This document shows positions 44,886 through 53,589 of a DNA stretch of 64,000 nt, one piece after another (position 1 is the stretch's first letter; each line of letters begins with the position of its first letter). The notes beneath the pieces are model-generated. The model was not told the origin of the DNA and ran no database searches. It saw only the letters and a program-made list of their open reading frames with translations. Source of the DNA: an uncultured Alsobacter sp. (GTDB lineage Bacteria; Pseudomonadota; Alphaproteobacteria; Rhizobiales; Beijerinckiaceae); NCBI RefSeq assembly GCF_945952055.1, contig NZ_CAMFHB010000001.1:124001-188000 (forward strand), in the 5' to 3' direction. The translations under genes were made by a program, and so were the position numbers.

Positions 44886-46265
44886 ATGACGTCCCAGAAG
44901 CTTGCCACGGCCACAGCGGCGAATGGCTCGGCCATCGATGCCGTTCTCGAAGAGCTCGGAGACGTGCCCGTCGTCACGGAATCCACCGTCGTTCGGCGGC
45001 GGTCCCGGGACTTCTTCTGGTACAGCCCCATCCTCAACGAGCAGCTGACCGGCAAGTCCGCCGACATCATCGTGGCCCCGCGCGACGAGGCCGACGTGAT
45101 CCGCGTGGCGGCGGCCTGCGCCCGCCACCGCGTGCCGGTCACGCCCCGCGGCGGCGGCACCGGAAACTACGGCCAGGCGGTTCCGCTGCAGGGCGGCGTC
45201 CTGCTCGACATGACGGCCCTGTCCGCGATCGAATGGCACAGGGAGGGGGTCGTCCGCGTCGGGACCGGCGCGAAGATGCACGACATGGACGCGCAGACCC
45301 GCCCGCACGGCTGGGAGATCCGGCTCCACCCCTCCACCAAGCGCACGGCCACGATCGGCGGCTTCGTCGCCGGCGGGTCCGGCGGCATCGGCGGGGTGAC
45401 CTATGGCGGCCTCCGCGAGCCCGGCAACATCCTCGCGGCGCGGGTCGTCACGGTCGAGGAGCAGCCGAGGATCATCGAGCTGCGGGGAGACGCGGCGCAG
45501 AAGGTGAACCGCGCCTACGGCACGACCGGCATCATCACGGCGCTCGAGATGCCCCTCGCGCCAGCCTGGACCTGGATCGACGTGGTCGTCGTCTTCGACG
45601 ATTTCTTCGATGCGGCCCAGGTCGGCTACGAGGTGGCGCTGGCGGATGGCGTCATCAAGAAGCTGGTGACGCCGATCGCCGCGCCGATCCCCGAGTATTT
45701 TGGCGCCCTGAAGCCATCCTGCCCACAGGGGAAGGCCATCCTGATCTGCATGATCGCGGAAGCCTCGATGGAGACCTTCCGCGCCATCGTCGGCAAACGC
45801 CGCACCATCACGCTCGAACAGCCGGCCGACGAAAGCCCCGGCAAGGTTCCGCTCTACGAGTACACCTGGAACCACACGACGCTGCAGTGGCTGAAGACCG
45901 ACCGCAGCATCACCTATCTCCAGTGCCTCTATCCGCACGACCGGATGATGGCGTCCGTGCGCGAGATGGTGGAGCTGTTCCCCGACGAGGTGATTCCCCA
46001 TCTGGAAATGATCCGCTTCAACGGCCGGGTCAGCTGCAGCGCCCTGCCGATCGTGCGCTATTCCACGCCCGAGCGCCTCGATGAGATCATCGCGATGCAC
46101 GAGGCGCGCGGCGTGTTCATCGCCAACCCGCACGTCGTGACGCTGGAGGACGGCAGCCGGCACAAGCGCGTCGAAGCCGACCAGCTCGGCTTCAAGCACG
46201 AGGTCGATCCCTACGGCCTGCTCAACCCGGGAAAGATGCGCACCTTCGTCCCGAAGGTGGCCTGA
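44886..46265 (+). CDS. FAD-binding oxidoreductase (VAO/PCMH, GlcD-like), copy 2
   Basis: A 459-residue paralogue of the oxidase at 38546-39967: SRDFFWYSPILNEQL, VTPRGGGTGNYGQAVPL, GGFVAGGSGGIGGVTYGGLREPGN and the C-terminal DPYGLLNPGKM all correspond. An extra 25 residues lie at the N-terminus. ATG 44886 is preferred; an in-frame codon at 44847 overlaps the promoter. The next gene starts three bases after its stop. Substrate unknown; the two copies may act on successive or related compounds. Confidence 0.9.
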   Translation: MTSQKLATATAANGSAIDAVLEELGDVPVVTESTVVRRRSRDFFWYSPILNEQLTGKSADIIVAPRDEADVIRVAAACARHRVPVTPRGGGTGNYGQAVPLQGGVLLDMTALSAIEWHREGVVRVGTGAKMHDMDAQTRPHGWEIRLHPSTKRTATIGGFVAGGSGGIGGVTYGGLREPGNILAARVVTVEEQPRIIELRGDAAQKVNRAYGTTGIITALEMPLAPAWTWIDVVVVFDDFFDAAQVGYEVALADGVIKKLVTPIAAPIPEYFGALKPSCPQGKAILICMIAEASMETFRAIVGKRRTITLEQPADESPGKVPLYEYTWNHTTLQWLKTDRSITYLQCLYPHDRMMASVREMVELFPDEVIPHLEMIRFNGRVSCSALPIVRYSTPERLDEIIAMHEARGVFIANPHVVTLEDGSRHKRVEADQLGFKHEVDPYGLLNPGKMRTFVPKVA

Positions 46266-46267
46266 CC

Positions 46268-46852
46268 GTGCGCATCCTCTACGTCTACTGCCATCCCCTG
46301 CCCGAGAGCTTCCATGCCGGCCTGCGGGCGGAGGCGCTGGCGGGCCTGGCGGAGGCGGGACACGAGGTCGACCTGCTCGACCTCTATGCCGAGGGCTTTG
46401 ATCCCGTCTTGTCTGAGGAGGGGCGCCGGTTCTATCACGACACCGCACGCAACCGGGCCGGCCTCGAACCGCACATCGATCGCCTGATGCGGGCGGAAGG
46501 CTTCATCGTCCAGTTTCCGACCTGGTGCTTCGGCTTCCCCGCCATGCTGAAAGGTTACTTCGACCGCCTGTTCATGCCGGGCGTCGGGTTCGACATCTCC
46601 GATCCGGCGAACGTCCGTCCCCTGCTGGGGCATATCCGCAAGGTCGCAGGCATCTCCACCTACGGGCGCCCGCGCTGGCGGGCCATCGCCATGGCGGATC
46701 CGCCGCGCAAGATGGTGAAACGCTATCTGCGCTGGTATGTGGGACCGCGCGCGACGGTCGACTATCATGCGCTCTACCATATGAACGTGGCCACGGCCGA
46801 CCAGCGCGAGGCCTTCAAGCGCCGCGTGCGATCGGCCATGGTGCGCTTCTGA
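46268..46852 (+). CDS. Flavodoxin-like NAD(P)H oxidoreductase, copy 2
   Basis: A 194-residue Flavodoxin_2 family protein starting at GTG 46268. MRILYVYCHPLPESFHAGLR, GFIVQFPTWCFGFPAMLKGYFDRL and YHALYHMNVATADQREAFKRRV parallel copy 1. It follows FAD-oxidase copy 2 closely, repeating the gene order of the left arm, so both oxidases seem to need a dedicated reductase. Confidence 0.88.
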   Translation: MRILYVYCHPLPESFHAGLRAEALAGLAEAGHEVDLLDLYAEGFDPVLSEEGRRFYHDTARNRAGLEPHIDRLMRAEGFIVQFPTWCFGFPAMLKGYFDRLFMPGVGFDISDPANVRPLLGHIRKVAGISTYGRPRWRAIAMADPPRKMVKRYLRWYVGPRATVDYHALYHMNVATADQREAFKRRVRSAMVRF

Positions 46853-46875
46853 CCTCCTCCAACCGGACACTCGCC

Positions 46876-47664
46876 ATGCCGCACCGCTTCTGGGGTGAAT
46901 TGACCACCGTGGATTTCCACGGGCTCGACCCCGAGACCACGATCGCCGTCCTGCCGATCGCCGCCATCGAGCAGCATGGGCCCCACCTGCCCGTCTGCAC
47001 CGACACGGCCATCGCCGAGGGCATGGTCTCGGAGATGCTGTCGCGGCTTCCCGAGGACCTCAACGTGCTGGTGCTGCCGACCCAGGCGATCGGCAAGTCG
47101 AACGAACACTTGCGCTCGCCCGGAACCCTCACGCTGACGGCCTCCACCGCGGCCGCGGTATGGACCGAGATAGGCGAGAGCGTGGCCCGGGCCGGTGTCC
47201 GCAAGCTGGTCATGGTGAACTCGCACGGCGGCAACGCGGCCCTGCTGGAGGTCGTCGCCCGCGAACTGCGCATCCGCTGCCAGATGCTCGCGGTCCACTC
47301 GGCCTGGAGCCGGCTCGGCCGCCCGGCGGGGCTCTACACCGCCGAGGAGGACATGGTCGGAATCCATGGCGGGGATGCCGAGACCTCCCTCATGCTCCAC
47401 TTCCGTCCGGACCTGGTGAAGATGGACAAGGCCCAGAACTTCGCCCCGACGACCATCGAGATCGCCAGGACCTTCTCGATCCTCCGGCCGACGGGCGTCA
47501 ACGCCTTCGGGTGGATCGCGCAGGACCTGCATCCGGACGGAGCGGCGGGCGATGCTTCCCTCGGCACGGCCGAGAAGGGACGCCTCACGGCCGCGCACCA
47601 GGCCGAGGCCTTCATCCGGCTCCTGAAGGACGTGGCCGCCTTCTCGCTCTCGCGGCTGGCCTGA
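46876..47664 (+). CDS. Creatininase family amidohydrolase
   Basis: A 262-residue metal-dependent hydrolase. Ligands are E32 and H34 (AAIEQHGPHLP), D43 (CTDTAIAEG), H117 (VNSHGGN) and the Glu in GGDAETSLML. Members open the creatinine ring, hydrolyse formamides in flavin/deazaflavin synthesis or act in mycofactocin maturation. Here it ends the operon with oxidase copy 2 and its reductase, so a cyclic amide intermediate is likely. Creatinine is possible, since deaminases of the neighbouring type also act on it, but not shown. Confidence 0.88.
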   Translation: MPHRFWGELTTVDFHGLDPETTIAVLPIAAIEQHGPHLPVCTDTAIAEGMVSEMLSRLPEDLNVLVLPTQAIGKSNEHLRSPGTLTLTASTAAAVWTEIGESVARAGVRKLVMVNSHGGNAALLEVVARELRIRCQMLAVHSAWSRLGRPAGLYTAEEDMVGIHGGDAETSLMLHFRPDLVKMDKAQNFAPTTIEIARTFSILRPTGVNAFGWIAQDLHPDGAAGDASLGTAEKGRLTAAHQAEAFIRLLKDVAAFSLSRLA

Positions 47665-47671
47665 GGCCCGC

Positions 47672-47914
47672 TTAGTGAAGGCGTGAGCCACGCTGCCGCA
47701 GGAGATCCTGCAGGCTGCGCATCAGGGTGAGGTGCTGGTCCTGCAGCGCCGTGCGCTCCGGATCCGGGACGGCCTCGTAGTCGACGGCGAAGGCGATGCC
47801 CTTGAACATGTGCTCACCGATGGCGAGTTCCACGTCCGGCGCGGCGCCGTTCAGGACGACGACGCCCTCGAGCTGGCGTGGAAGCCGGGTGGGCCGCTGT
47901 TGGGTGGATGGCAT
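47672..47914 (-). CDS. Small conserved-looking protein of unknown function
   Basis: An 80-residue protein starting at ATG 47914 after a GGAGAC ribosome site. It reads as a compact domain (LEGVVVLNGAAPDVELAIGEHMFKGIAFAVDYEAVPD) followed by an amphipathic helix (LQDQHLTLMRSLQDLLRQRGS). No family recognised. It lies downstream of the membrane protein at 48012-48941 on the same strand and converges with the creatininase gene seven bases away. Confidence 0.55.
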   Translation of the reverse strand: MPSTQQRPTRLPRQLEGVVVLNGAAPDVELAIGEHMFKGIAFAVDYEAVPDPERTALQDQHLTLMRSLQDLLRQRGSRLH

Positions 47915-48011
47915 GGGCGTCTCCGTACCATGCTCTTGAACAGCAAGCTTGGCTGGCGGGCCATCGGGATGACTACGGTGTCGCAATCTTCCCGATGCGA
48001 TGCCGCGTCGC

Positions 48012-48941
48012 CTACCAGGGCGCCGGCTCGAGGACGCCGCGGCTGGTGAGGACGATCCAGCCACGGCCACGCCGCTCGATCGATTCGACCCGGCCCAGCC
48101 CCGGAACGGACTGTCCCTTCGCGATTTCCAGCAGACCCGCGGGACCCTCGACGAGTGCGACGCCGCGACGGACGTCGTGAACGAGCCAGCCGGTCAGCAC
48201 GGGCCGCTCGGACGTCTTGGCCTGAACGGTCGTCGCGCCGTCCGACTGGGCGGGCGTCGACACGCTCTGACGGGACGCGATCGAGCCCGTCGTCGTGGGT
48301 GTGAGGCTGGCGCGCTGCTCGGCCGCATCCAGGCGAGCGCCGATGTCGCGGACAGCGTCCTCCATGCGTCCGACCTGGACCGAGAGCTGGGCGATCGCGG
48401 ACGAGGGATCCCGGGCGGCGAGCTGCGAGAGGCCCGACGTCGCCTCCGTGCGCCCACGCTCGACGACCTCGCGCAGGGACGCGATGCGGCGCTCGAGCGC
48501 CTGAACGTCGGCCGCGGCCGCGAGCGTCGCCGTTTTCGCGTCGAGGGAGGCGAGCGTCCCGCGCAGGACGTCGAGGTCGGGCGCCGGCCGCGAGGCGACC
48601 GGGGCCGCCGCCTGGGGCAGCATGCGGCCGGCCAGGGTCCCGGCGGCGACCGCGAGCAGCACCGCCACGCCCGTGGAGGCATGGCGGCGGACGAACTCGA
48701 CCGCGAAGGCGTTGAAACGCGCGCTCCAGGAGGGAGGCCCGCTCTCGCGGAGGTCGGGCCGGCTGGCGAAGGCGGCGGATCGCCTGCGCGCCGCGTCCGC
48801 ATCGCCGGACGACGCGGCGGCGGGGCCGGCCTCCGCGGCGGCAGGCGTTTCGGCCGCAGGCGGGGTCTCGACGACGGTGCCCTCGATGAGGGCCGGCGGC
48901 TTGGCCGGACGGTGGCGGCGGACCGGAGAGCTTGGGCTCAT
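48012..48941 (-). CDS. Single-pass membrane protein with coiled coil, unknown function
   Basis: A 309-residue protein. The first 75 residues are Pro/Ala-rich and cytoplasmic, then one membrane helix (STGVAVLLAVAAGTLAG, about 89-105), a periplasmic coiled coil of roughly 90 residues (LDAKTATLAAAADVQALERRIASLREVVERG and on), and a C-terminal folded part (VLTGWLVHDVRRGVALVEGPAGLLEIAKGQSVPGLGRVESIERRG) often seen in alphaproteobacterial membrane proteins of unknown role. ATG 48941 is chosen over codons 13 residues upstream. Divergent from the acyltransferase. Confidence 0.7.
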   Translation of the reverse strand: MSPSSPVRRHRPAKPPALIEGTVVETPPAAETPAAAEAGPAAASSGDADAARRRSAAFASRPDLRESGPPSWSARFNAFAVEFVRRHASTGVAVLLAVAAGTLAGRMLPQAAAPVASRPAPDLDVLRGTLASLDAKTATLAAAADVQALERRIASLREVVERGRTEATSGLSQLAARDPSSAIAQLSVQVGRMEDAVRDIGARLDAAEQRASLTPTTTGSIASRQSVSTPAQSDGATTVQAKTSERPVLTGWLVHDVRRGVALVEGPAGLLEIAKGQSVPGLGRVESIERRGRGWIVLTSRGVLEPAPW

Positions 48942-49148
48942 GGCGACTACCCGAGGTTGAAGATGTTTACGCATCATCAACCCTGTTTCTTAACCAAGTC
49001 CTTACCAGCGCCCTCCGTCCGCCGGCCGTTGGCCCCGCGATTGCGCGAATGGACCCGACGGCGGCTCAACTGGCTCCTCCAGGGTCAATTGTCGTTCCGT
49101 CCCGGTACGCGCCGCGCGTGCCGTGTCCCGAATCGAGACGAGGCAGCG

Positions 49149-50210
49149 ATGGACAATCGGGTGACGGACGCGAGCGACGAGGGCCGGGTGGCCTGGATCG
49201 ACATGGCCAAGGGGATCTGCATCATCCTGGTGGTGATGATGCATTCCACCCTCGGCACCGGCGAGGCGATGGGCGGGACGGGGTTCCTGCACACGGTCGT
49301 GGCCTGGGCCAAGCCGTTCCGCATGCCCGACTTCTTCCTCGTTTCGGGCCTCTTCCTGTCGCGGGTGATCGACCGCCCGTGGCGCAGCTACCTCGACAAG
49401 AAGGTCGTCCACTTCGCCTATTTCTACGTCCTGTGGGTGGCGATCCAGGCCGCGTTCAAGCTGCCGCCGGCCCTGCTGCACGGCGATCTCGCGGCCATCG
49501 AGCCGTTCGCGCTGGCGGTCATCGAACCGTTCGGCACCTTGTGGTTCATCTATCTGCTGCCCGTCTTCTTCGTCGTGACCCGGCTGCTGCGCGGCCTGCC
49601 CGCGCCCGTCCTGCTCGCCGTCGGCGCAGCCCTGGAGACGGCCCGCGTCCACACCGGCTGGACGGTGCCGGACGAGTTCGCCGCCCGGTGGGTCTACTTC
49701 CTCGCCGGCTGGATCTTCGCGCCGGCGGTCTTCTCGCTCGCCCAGGCCGCCGCCCGCCGTCCGCTGCTCGCCCTGGCGGGGCTGGTCGTGTGGTTCGACG
49801 TGGAGACGCTCGCCGTCATCACGCCCGTGTCGTTCCTGAAGGACACGACGGTGTCGATGCTGCCGGGCGTCAGCCTCGTGCTCGGCATGGCCGGCGCGCT
49901 GGCCATCGTGACGATCTCCTCGCTGCTGGCCGCGTCCGGCCGGGCCGGCCTGCTGCGCACGTGCGGGCGCCATTCGATCGTGATCTATCTCGCGTTCTTC
50001 CTGCCGATGGCGATCACACGCGGCCTGATCGTCAAGAGCGGCCTGGCGCTCGGCATCGGCTGGTCCTCGGTGATCGTGACGATGGTCGGCCTCGCCGTCC
50101 CGCTGCTCATCCACCGCGTCGTCCGCGGCACGCCCCTGCGCTGGCTGTTCGAGCGGCCCGCATGGGCCAAGCTCGGCCAGCCCGCGCCGCGCCTCGTTCC
50201 CGCCGAGTAA
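49149..50210 (+). CDS. Acyltransferase 3 family membrane protein
   Basis: A 353-residue integral membrane protein with about ten helices. The opening RVAWIDMAKGICIILVVMMHS contains the conserved His, followed by RMPDFFLVSGLFLSR, both hallmarks of acyltransferase 3 (OafA/OpgC-like), which transfer acyl groups to envelope carbohydrates. No SGNH domain is fused. It stands alone between divergent and convergent neighbours; acceptor unknown. Confidence 0.9.
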   Translation: MDNRVTDASDEGRVAWIDMAKGICIILVVMMHSTLGTGEAMGGTGFLHTVVAWAKPFRMPDFFLVSGLFLSRVIDRPWRSYLDKKVVHFAYFYVLWVAIQAAFKLPPALLHGDLAAIEPFALAVIEPFGTLWFIYLLPVFFVVTRLLRGLPAPVLLAVGAALETARVHTGWTVPDEFAARWVYFLAGWIFAPAVFSLAQAAARRPLLALAGLVVWFDVETLAVITPVSFLKDTTVSMLPGVSLVLGMAGALAIVTISSLLAASGRAGLLRTCGRHSIVIYLAFFLPMAITRGLIVKSGLALGIGWSSVIVTMVGLAVPLLIHRVVRGTPLRWLFERPAWAKLGQPAPRLVPAE

Positions 50211-50242
50211 GGCGGGGACGGCCGAGCGACGGCCACCCCGCC
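50211..50242. terminator. Hairpin between convergent genes
   Basis: GGCGGGG (50211-50217) pairs with CCCCGCC (50236-50242), with an inner GGCC/GGCC stem (50220-50223 and 50231-50234) and a seven-base loop. It begins directly after the acyltransferase stop and faces the convergent amidohydrolase end. No T-run on either side. Confidence 0.5.
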
Positions 50243-50256
50243 CAGGCCGGTGACCT

Positions 50257-51504
50257 TCAGGGGCGAACGTTGCGCACGAAGTCCAGCAGGACGGCGACCG
50301 CGACGTCGATGTCGGCCTCGGTCGCGTCCTCGGCGGGGTTGTGGCTGATGCCGCCCTTGCAGCGCACGAAGAGCATGCCCATCGGGCACAGGGCCGCCAT
50401 CGCCATGGCATCGTGGCCCGCGCCCGAAGGCATCACGGCCACCGGCAGCTGGCGGCGCTCGACCGCCGCCGACAGGCCGCCCACGATGCCGGCGTCGGCG
50501 GGGCAGGCCGCCGACTCGTAGAACGGCTCGATCGCCAGCGCGACGCCCCGCCGCGCCGCGATCGCACGACACGTGGCCTCGATCTCGCCGACCATGGCGA
50601 CCCGGATGGCGTCGTCGGGCCCGCGCGCATCGAGCGTCGCCCGAACCCGCCCCGGCACCACGTTGGCGGCCCCCGGCTCCACCGTGAGTTGGCCGACCGT
50701 CGCGACGGTGAGGGGATCGCGCCCGCCCAGCGCCTCGACGGCGAGCACCATCTCCGCGGCGGCGGCCAGCGCGTCCCTGCGCAGCGGCATCGGCACCGTT
50801 CCGGCGTGTCCGGCCTCGCCCGTGATCACCAGCCGGCGACGGCTCGCGCCGTTGATCGCGGACACGATGCCGACCGGCAGATCCTTCGCCTCGAGCACGG
50901 GCCCCTGCTCGATGTGGACCTCGACGTAGCCGATCACGTCGTCGCGGCTGCGCGCCAGGGCCGGTATGTCGTCGGGATCGCCGCCGAAAGCGACCAGCGC
51001 CTCGCGGAAGCTCACGCCGTCCTCGTCGCGGCCATCGAGCGTCGCCATGTCGAAGGTTCCGGCCAGCGCTCGCGACGAGGAGAGATTGGACGGGAAGCGC
51101 ACGTTCTCCTCGTCTCCGAAGGCCAGGACCTCGATGGCGAAGGGCAAGCGCTCGCCCGCCTCGCGCAGCGCCTCGACCACGCCGATTCCCGCCACCACGC
51201 CGAGCGTCCCGTCGAAGGCGCCCGCGTCCTTCACCGTGTCGATGTGGGATCCGATCAGCAGCGTGGGTCCGGACCGGCCGGTGCCGTCGTAGCGGCCGAC
51301 GACGGTGCCGATCGCGTCGACGGTCACCTGGTCGAAGCCGGCATCCCGCATCATCGCGGCCGTGGCGTCCACCGCGGCGCGATAGGAGGGCGCCAGGTAC
51401 AGCCTGTGCAGCTGCCCGGGAACGTCGGTGTAGGCCTTGAGAGCGTCGAGGCGGCGCATGGCGCGGGCGCCGAACGACGTGGTGCGGGAGGAAGCGTTGG
51501 TCAT
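50257..51504 (-). CDS. Allantoate amidohydrolase / N-carbamoyl-amino acid hydrolase (M20 family)
   Basis: A 415-residue binuclear metalloenzyme. Metal ligands include H87 (IGSHIDTVKDAG), D98 (GAFDGTLG), the Glu pair E132/E133 (GDEENVRFPSN) and later His residues (EVHIEQGPVLE, ISHNPAED). The subfamily covers AllC (allantoate to ureidoglycolate and ammonia), ureidoglycolate hydrolase and carbamoyl-amino-acid hydrolases, which sequence alone cannot separate. Nearby hydroxypyruvate isomerase and urea genes favour a ureide. Divergent from the GlcG-like gene. Confidence 0.85.
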   Translation of the reverse strand: MTNASSRTTSFGARAMRRLDALKAYTDVPGQLHRLYLAPSYRAAVDATAAMMRDAGFDQVTVDAIGTVVGRYDGTGRSGPTLLIGSHIDTVKDAGAFDGTLGVVAGIGVVEALREAGERLPFAIEVLAFGDEENVRFPSNLSSSRALAGTFDMATLDGRDEDGVSFREALVAFGGDPDDIPALARSRDDVIGYVEVHIEQGPVLEAKDLPVGIVSAINGASRRRLVITGEAGHAGTVPMPLRRDALAAAAEMVLAVEALGGRDPLTVATVGQLTVEPGAANVVPGRVRATLDARGPDDAIRVAMVGEIEATCRAIAARRGVALAIEPFYESAACPADAGIVGGLSAAVERRQLPVAVMPSGAGHDAMAMAALCPMGMLFVRCKGGISHNPAEDATEADIDVAVAVLLDFVRNVRP

Positions 51505-51700
51505 GGCTGCAAGCTAGAGCATGCGGCGGGACGGTGGAAACCGGCTTTTGCCCCCGGCCATCGATCCGTGTGCCACCGGCCCTCGGCGCCCGAAGGCCGC
51601 TTCGCGGCGCTAAAGGCAAACCGCATCCGCCTGTGCTAGATCGGACGACGATCCGCGCGCCACCACGGCCGCACGATGCTACCGCCCCGGAGAACACGCC

Positions 51701-52135
51701 ATGGCCGACCTCACCCTCGCGCACGCCCAGACCATCATCACCGCGGCGCTGGCTCACGCCCGCTCCAACGGCCTCAACACGCTCGCGGTGGCCGTGCTCG
51801 ATTCGCGCGGCGCCCTGAAGGCGTTCGCCGCCGAGGACGGCACCAGCCTGAACCGTGGCGAGATGGCGCGCGGCAAGGCCAACGGGGCGGTGGCGCTGGG
51901 CATGGGCAGCCGGGCCCTGCATCGCATGGCGACGGAGCGGCCGCACTTCGTCGAAGGCCTGCACAGCTGCGTCAACGGCCCTCTGCTGCCGGTGCCGGGC
52001 GGCGTGCTGATTCGCGACGCGTCGGGAGTTCTTGTTGGCGCGGTCGGGATTTCCGGCGATACATCGGACAAGGACGAGGATGCCGCGTGCGCGGGCATCG
52101 CGGCCGCCGGGCTCGTAGCCGATATGGGTCAGTGA
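51701..52135 (+). CDS. GlcG/HbpS family protein
   Basis: A 144-residue protein of the GlcG/HbpS (DUF336) fold: LTLAHAQTIITAALAHARSNGLNTLAVAVLDSRGALKAF, then VPGGVLIRDASGVLVGAVGISGDTSDKDEDAACAGI. HbpS binds haem; GlcG is encoded with glycolate-oxidase genes. Its role here is unproven, but the hydroxypyruvate isomerase that follows after 29 bases points to C2/C3 glyoxylate metabolism. Confidence 0.88.
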   Translation: MADLTLAHAQTIITAALAHARSNGLNTLAVAVLDSRGALKAFAAEDGTSLNRGEMARGKANGAVALGMGSRALHRMATERPHFVEGLHSCVNGPLLPVPGGVLIRDASGVLVGAVGISGDTSDKDEDAACAGIAAAGLVADMGQ

Positions 52136-52164
52136 AAACACCGCGCCTTGATCGGGAGGACTCC

Positions 52165-52929
52165 ATGCCGCGCTTTGCCGCCAACCTGTCCATGATGTTC
52201 AACGAGTGGTCCTTCCTGGACCGCTTCGCGGCCGCGGCCGACGCCGGCTTTAAGGCGGTGGAGTTCCTGTTTCCCTACGACCATCCCGCGGACGCCGTGG
52301 GGCGGGCCCTGGACGAGGCCCGCCTGACGCAGGCCCTCTTCAACCTTCCGCCGGGCGACTGGCAGGCGGGAGAGCGCGGAATGGCCGCCATTCCGGGACG
52401 CGAGGCGGAGTTCGCCGACACGCTCACGACGGCCTTGCCGTATATCGAGGCAACCCGCGTAGGCCGTGTGCACATGATGGCTGGAATCGCACCGCGCACG
52501 CCGGCCCATGCGGCGACCTACCGGGACAACGCCGCACGTGCCGCGGACCTGCTCGGGGCACGCGGCGTCAACGTCCTCCTGGAGCCGCTGAACCCGCGCG
52601 ACATGCCGGGCTATTATCTCGGCGACTTCGGCATGGCGACGGCCCTGATCGAGGAGTTGGGCCGGCCCAACCTGAGGCTCCAGTTCGACTGCTACCACCG
52701 GCAGATTCTCCACGGCGACATGACCATGGCCCTGCGTGCGCTGCTGCCCGTGACGGACCACGTTCAGATCGCCAGCGTCCCCTCGCGCAACGAGCCGGAC
52801 GGCGAAGAGGTGAACTACCCCTTCGTCTTCGCCGAGTTGGATCGGCTCGCGTTTGCCGGCTATGTCGGGTGCGAGTATCGCCCCCGGGCAGGCACCCTCG
52901 AAGGCCTGCGCTGGATGACGAATGCCTGA
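52165..52929 (+). CDS. hyi: Hydroxypyruvate isomerase
   Basis: A 254-residue TIM-barrel enzyme converting hydroxypyruvate to tartronate semialdehyde and back, in glyoxylate salvage after ureide or glycolate breakdown. ATG 52165 follows a GGGAGGA site. MPRFAANLSMMFNEWSFLDRFAAAADAGFKAVEFLFPYD, VLLEPLNPRDMPGYYL and LRLQFDCYHRQI are diagnostic, with metal ligands in the last two. Slightly short of the E. coli enzyme but complete. Confidence 0.9.
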   Translation: MPRFAANLSMMFNEWSFLDRFAAAADAGFKAVEFLFPYDHPADAVGRALDEARLTQALFNLPPGDWQAGERGMAAIPGREAEFADTLTTALPYIEATRVGRVHMMAGIAPRTPAHAATYRDNAARAADLLGARGVNVLLEPLNPRDMPGYYLGDFGMATALIEELGRPNLRLQFDCYHRQILHGDMTMALRALLPVTDHVQIASVPSRNEPDGEEVNYPFVFAELDRLAFAGYVGCEYRPRAGTLEGLRWMTNA

Positions 52930-52953
52930 TTATTGATCAGAAATTGGGCAATT
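52926..52953. repeat. Two small adjacent palindromes between hyi and the ArsR gene
   Basis: CTGATTATTGATCAG (52926-52940) and AATTGGGCAATT (52942-52953) are short AT-rich inverted repeats immediately after the hyi stop. They may end transcription weakly or bind a regulator. Stems are only five bases. Confidence 0.3.
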
Positions 52954-52979
52954 GAGTACGCCGGAGCTTTTCTGCCCGC

Positions 52980-53309
52980 TTATTGGGCTGCGCTCTCGCT
53001 CGGCACCTTCTCCATGGCGTGCTGCAGCGCGCTCAGGATGTCCGCCGCGGGTTGGGAAGCGACGCTGTAGAAGATCGTCTTGCCGTGGCGGCGAGCTCGG
53101 ACGAGGCCGTCGAGGCGCAGCCGGGCGAGCTGTTGAGACACCGCCGCCTGGCGCCTGCCCAGGTTTCGCTCGAGTTCGGTGACGCTCTTCTCGCCCTGCA
53201 TCAGGTGACACATGATGAGGAGGCGGGCTTCGTGCGAGAGGGATTTCAGCAAGGACGACGCCTCGCGGGCTCGTGAAACGAGCATATCCATTTCGGATGG
53301 GGATGTCAT
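52980..53309 (-). CDS. ArsR/SmtB family transcriptional regulator
   Basis: A 109-residue winged-helix repressor: LLKSLSHEARLLIMCHL, VTELERNLGRRQAAVSQQLARLRLDGLVRARRHGKTIFYSV. The single Cys (in IMCHL) sits where redox-sensing BigR/SqrR-type members have their first Cys, but the second Cys is missing and no metal-ligand set is evident, so the signal is unknown. It is convergent with hyi and divergent from the urea operon and might regulate either, or itself. Confidence 0.88.
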   Translation of the reverse strand: MTSPSEMDMLVSRAREASSLLKSLSHEARLLIMCHLMQGEKSVTELERNLGRRQAAVSQQLARLRLDGLVRARRHGKTIFYSVASQPAADILSALQHAMEKVPSESAAQ

Positions 53310-53589
53310 GGAATGGGTAGCAATCCCAATGGTGTATCAGCGGCGCCAGTTAACCCGCTAAGGGTCCTCACGTAAAGACTATTGTCCTGCGATGGCTTCG
53401 CCCGGCCATTGCAACTTTCGGTGGTCCTCCGACTTCCGGCCTGCCGCGACCCGCGGAATTCGCCCGATACGCCAAGCCACGGCTTGATATTCGACGAGGT
53501 TTCGCGTCTACGACTATTTTCCTGCATGAGACCTTCCCCATACAGCTCCATGGAATTCGGGCTTCCGGACGCCGTTTTTGCCCGCTTTC

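Noticed and set aside
51505-51700. Sigma-54 site for the AllC-type or GlcG-like gene
   Set aside because: TTGC- and TGGCAC-like words occur, but none with the required GG-GC spacing on either strand.
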